Origin: an uncultured Fastidiosipila sp.
GTDB taxonomy: Bacteria; Bacillota; Clostridia; Saccharofermentanales; Fastidiosipilaceae
Direction: 5' to 3'
NCBI GenBank assembly: GCA_938014865.1
Contig: CALLQJ010000427.1
Location: 1 to 7,891 of the forward strand
Length of the DNA stretch: 7,891 nucleotides
Of the stretch, positions 6,133 through 7,891 are shown piece after piece; position 1 is the stretch's first letter, and the number at the start of each line of letters is the position of its first letter. Made by a program: the position numbers and the translations under genes. A model generated the notes under the pieces. It had not been told where the DNA came from and did no database searches. It worked only from the letters and a program-made list of their open reading frames with translations.

Positions 6133-6161
6133 ATGATATCCGCCGAAGCGGAACTTGTCAA
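6133..6161 (-). promoter_or_regulatory. Sigma-A promoter of rplJ-rplL
   Basis: A perfect -35 TTGACA (6161-6156), a 17-base spacer and -10 TATCAT (6138-6133) stand between rplA and the L10 leader. Transcription would start near 6126. The promoter makes rplJL a separately controllable unit even if nusG/rplKA transcripts also read through. Confidence 0.88.
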
Positions 6162-6169
6162 GTTATTCT

Positions 6170-6216
6170 GCCGCAGCACGGGCTGCGGCTCGTTTTCACG
6201 CCGCTTTTCCGAGCGG
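6170..6216 (-). other. Paired hairpins in the rplA 3' region
   Basis: Just downstream of rplA, minus-strand CCGCT-CGGAAA-AGCGG (6216-6201) is followed by a strong stem GCCGCAGC-CCGT-GCTGCGGC (6189-6170) with 8 bp and a tetraloop. No T run follows either, so they are not classical terminators. The second abuts the -35 region of the rplJ promoter. They may stabilise or process the upstream mRNA end; the role is unknown. Confidence 0.55.
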
Positions 6217-6233
6217 ACGCTGTATTCTGTGAT

Positions 6234-6923
6234 TTACTTCGTCTGATGCAGACGGATGGCAGGCCCCATGGACGTCGTCAGGGTTGCATTTCTGACGTAC
6301 TGCCCTTTGGCCGATGCCGGTCTGTCGCGCAGAATCGCGCCCATCAAGACTTCGTAGTTTTCCAGCAGCTGCTCTTCCGTAAACGATGCTTTGCCGATGG
6401 CACAGTGGATAATGTTGGATTTATCCAGACGATATTCCACCTTACCGGCTTTAAGATCATTAACGGCCTGAGCGACATCCATCGTCACCGTGCCCGCCTT
6501 CGGGTTCGGCATCAGGCCCTTAGGCCCTAAAATACGGCCGAGCCGGCCGACGACACTCATCATGTTCGGCGTTGCGACGACCACATCAAAGTCAAGCCAG
6601 TTCTCATTTTGGATCTTTTCGGCAAGTTCCGCGCCGCCGACATAATCGGCACCCGCTTCTTTCGCCTGATCCGCTTCCTGGCCCTGAGCAAAGACAAGAA
6701 TCGTCACGCTCTTGCCGGTACCGTGCGGCAGAACCACCGTGCCTCTTACCTGCTGATCCGCATGACGGGAGTCAACACCGAGACGAACGTGAAGTTCAAC
6801 GGTCTCGTCGAATTTGGCGGTTGCCGTCTTCTTCACCAGGGAAATCGCCTCTTCAGCCCCGTAAGAAGGCTTGGTCAGAAGCTTCGCTGCATCCTGATAT
6901 CTTTTACCTCTTTTACCAGCCAT
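6234..6923 (-). CDS. rplA: 50S ribosomal protein L1
   Basis: This 229-residue protein binds the mobile L1 stalk of 23S rRNA, and in many bacteria also represses the rplK-rplA mRNA. The start MAGKRGKRYQDAAKLL and the L1 signature RLGRILGPKGLMPNPKAGTV (127-146) are clear. The length is normal (about 229-234). The start at 6923 is chosen because GGAGGAG lies just before it. A longer in-frame reading would add 21 residues overlapping the end of rplK, with no counterpart in L1 proteins. The ribosome binding site overlaps the rplK stop region (10-bp gap), so the two genes are probably translationally coupled. Confidence 0.97.
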   Translation of the reverse strand: MAGKRGKRYQDAAKLLTKPSYGAEEAISLVKKTATAKFDETVELHVRLGVDSRHADQQVRGTVVLPHGTGKSVTILVFAQGQEADQAKEAGADYVGGAELAEKIQNENWLDFDVVVATPNMMSVVGRLGRILGPKGLMPNPKAGTVTMDVAQAVNDLKAGKVEYRLDKSNIIHCAIGKASFTEEQLLENYEVLMGAILRDRPASAKGQYVRNATLTTSMGPAIRLHQTK

Positions 6924-6933
6924 AGTCTCCTCC

Positions 6934-7368
6934 TCAGTTCTCATCATCGTCAACGACGATGCCCATGCTGCGTGCAGTGCCCGCAACCATTTCCATGCAG
7001 GACTCGATGCTGGATGCGTTCGTATCTTTCATCTTGATTTCAGCAATCTTCCTGACTTCGGAAAGCGGAACGTGCGCCACCTTGTTCCCCTTTGACTCGC
7101 CGGATCCTTTATCGATCTTGCAAGCTTTCTTCAAAAGAACAGGTGCCGGAGGCGTCTTGGTAATAAAAGAGTAGGAATGGTCTGCATAGACCGTAATGAC
7201 CACCGGAATAATCATCCCGGCGTCATCCGCCGTTTTGGCATTAAACTCTTTTACAAACTGCGGAATCGAAATTCCGTGCTGACCCAGAACTGGTCCTACC
7301 GGCGGCGCTGGCGTTGCTTTACCTGCGGGGATCTGTAATTTAACATACCCGATAATTTTTTTGGCCAT
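6934..7368 (-). CDS. rplK: 50S ribosomal protein L11
   Basis: This 144-residue protein binds the GTPase-associated centre of 23S rRNA and contacts elongation factors; it forms part of the thiostrepton site in other bacteria. The N-terminal domain shows VKLQIPAGKATPAPPVGP (9-26) and LGQHGI (28-33). The C-terminal RNA-binding domain carries GSGESKGNKVAHV (88-100) and MEMVAGTARSMGI (125-137). The acidic end DDDEN makes it slightly longer than the usual 141. The ATG at 7368 is preferred over an in-frame GTG at 7377, because MAKKIIGYVKLQ is the standard start and GGAGG stands eight bases upstream of the ATG, overlapping the GTG region. Confidence 0.97.
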   Translation of the reverse strand: MAKKIIGYVKLQIPAGKATPAPPVGPVLGQHGISIPQFVKEFNAKTADDAGMIIPVVITVYADHSYSFITKTPPAPVLLKKACKIDKGSGESKGNKVAHVPLSEVRKIAEIKMKDTNASSIESCMEMVAGTARSMGIVVDDDEN

Positions 7369-7521
7369 TATAGCCACCTCCCAAAATTCTTTTGCGGCTT
7401 ATGCCGCGCTTATACTCAATTCGGAGGCGCCTTCAGAAGGAGCCCGCGAATGTACAAGTCATTTTATTGTGTCTCTCCGTGAGACTCACAAAAGTGTATT
7501 TTTTGCTTTTATCTTTGTCGT
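7369..7521 (-). promoter_or_regulatory. nusG-rplK spacer with three hairpins, candidate rplKA leader
   Basis: This 153-bp gap holds no gene. Its minus strand folds locally in three places: GTG-AG-TCTC-ACG-GAGA-GA-CAC (about 7490-7470), GGC-T-CCTT-CTG-AAGG-C-GCC (7444-7426), and GCGGC-ATAA-GCCGC shortly before the rplK ribosome binding site. None has a T run, so nusG is not obviously terminated here. A weak promoter-like pair (TTGTGA, 17 bases, AATAAA) overlaps the first hairpin. L1 controls the rplK-rplA mRNA through a leader site in several bacteria; whether one of these hairpins is that site is inference. Confidence 0.45.
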
Positions 7522-7891
7522 TTATATTTGCATAACCAGCGTGAAGTCAAGTTCCACCGGTGTTTCACGGCCGAACATCGACACCATCAGGCGTACTTTT
7601 TTCTTTTCAAAATTAATTTCTTCGACGCTGCCCACAAAGCTTTCCAGAGGGCCGTTAATGATTTTAACGGAGTCTCCGACTTCGTAGTCAACATCCGGCA
7701 CCCAATCGGTTTCCACGCCCATCATGGCGAGTTCTTCGTCGCGCAGAGGAACAGGTTTGGAATTCGGGCCGACAAAACCGGTCACGCCGCGGGTGTTCCG
7801 GACGACGTACCAGATATTGTCATTGAGTACCATTTTGATTAAGACATATCCGGGGAAAAGCTTGCGCTCAGATACCTTCTTCTTGCCGTCT
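7522..7891 (-). CDS. nusG: Transcription termination/antitermination factor NusG (C-terminal 122 residues, 5' part off window)
   Basis: NusG binds RNA polymerase through its NGN domain and contacts Rho or ribosomal protein S10 through its KOW domain. The visible part enters at residues DGKKKVSERKLFPGYVLIK, read from 7890 down to 7834, and continues through WYVVRNTRGVTGFVG, both hallmarks of the NGN domain. After a linker, the KOW domain appears as YEVGDSVKIINGPLESFVG and ends with FGRETPVELDF and a TAA stop. An internal ATG at 7833 is not the real start, because the NGN homology continues upstream without a break. About 50-60 N-terminal residues lie beyond the window. The order nusG-rplK-rplA-rplJ-rplL is the widely conserved bacterial order. 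Confidence 0.96.
   Translation of the reverse strand, partial: DGKKKVSERKLFPGYVLIKMVLNDNIWYVVRNTRGVTGFVGPNSKPVPLRDEELAMMGVETDWVPDVDYEVGDSVKIINGPLESFVGSVEEINFEKKKVRLMVSMFGRETPVELDFTLVMQI

Noticed and set aside
1..7891. CRISPR array, insertion sequence, toxin-antitoxin or defence genes
   Set aside because: No regularly spaced repeats, transposase motifs, terminal inverted repeats or defence-family proteins were found on either strand.

Overview
The window looks like chromosomal DNA of a Bacillota (Firmicutes) anaerobe, probably from a plant-fibre-degrading or gut community. The evidence is strong AGGAGG-type ribosome binding sites, consensus sigma-A promoters, a Firmicutes-style L10 mRNA leader with a transcription attenuator, an elongator tRNA-Met close to the Bacillus type, and a GH112/GH105 sugar-degradation pair. 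GC content is mid-range by eye. Class or genus cannot be fixed from the sequence alone.

Layout, left to right. (1) Positions 1-71, minus strand: an elongator tRNA-Met (CAT) whose last bases are cut off by the window edge, with its own consensus promoter at 126-154. (2) Positions 231-3567, minus strand: a two-gene carbohydrate operon. It has a GH105 unsaturated rhamnogalacturonyl hydrolase first, then a GH112 beta-galactoside phosphorylase 41 bp downstream, closed by a hairpin terminator. (3) Positions 3568-3828: a divergent control region with nested inverted repeats, a 14-bp perfect palindrome and an extended -10 promoter. (4) Positions 3829-4758, plus strand: an AraC-family regulator with an N-terminal cupin-like sensor domain. 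(5) Positions 4825-7891, minus strand: the ribosomal-protein/NusG cluster nusG (partial)-rplK-rplA-rplJ-rplL. rplJL has its own promoter and an L10-responsive leader, and the cluster ends in a strong intrinsic terminator after rplL instead of running into rpoB.

How the parts fit. GH105 removes the unsaturated uronic acid from oligosaccharides left by rhamnogalacturonan lyases. GH112 phosphorolyses short beta-galactosides to alpha-galactose-1-phosphate plus an acceptor sugar. Together in one operon they suggest intracellular use of rhamnogalacturonan-I fragments, so D-galactosyl-beta-1,4-L-rhamnose is a more likely GH112 substrate than lacto-N-biose. The divergent AraC protein is the obvious candidate regulator. 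No transporter, lyase or rhamnose-pathway gene is in the window, so those steps must be encoded elsewhere.

Nothing here is a clearly new defence or mobile system. The points most worth a second look are the predicted galactosyl-rhamnose phosphorylase operon and its operator region, the roughly 60-residue acidic tail on L10, the break between rplL and rpoB, and the regulatory RNA structures in the ribosomal cluster.
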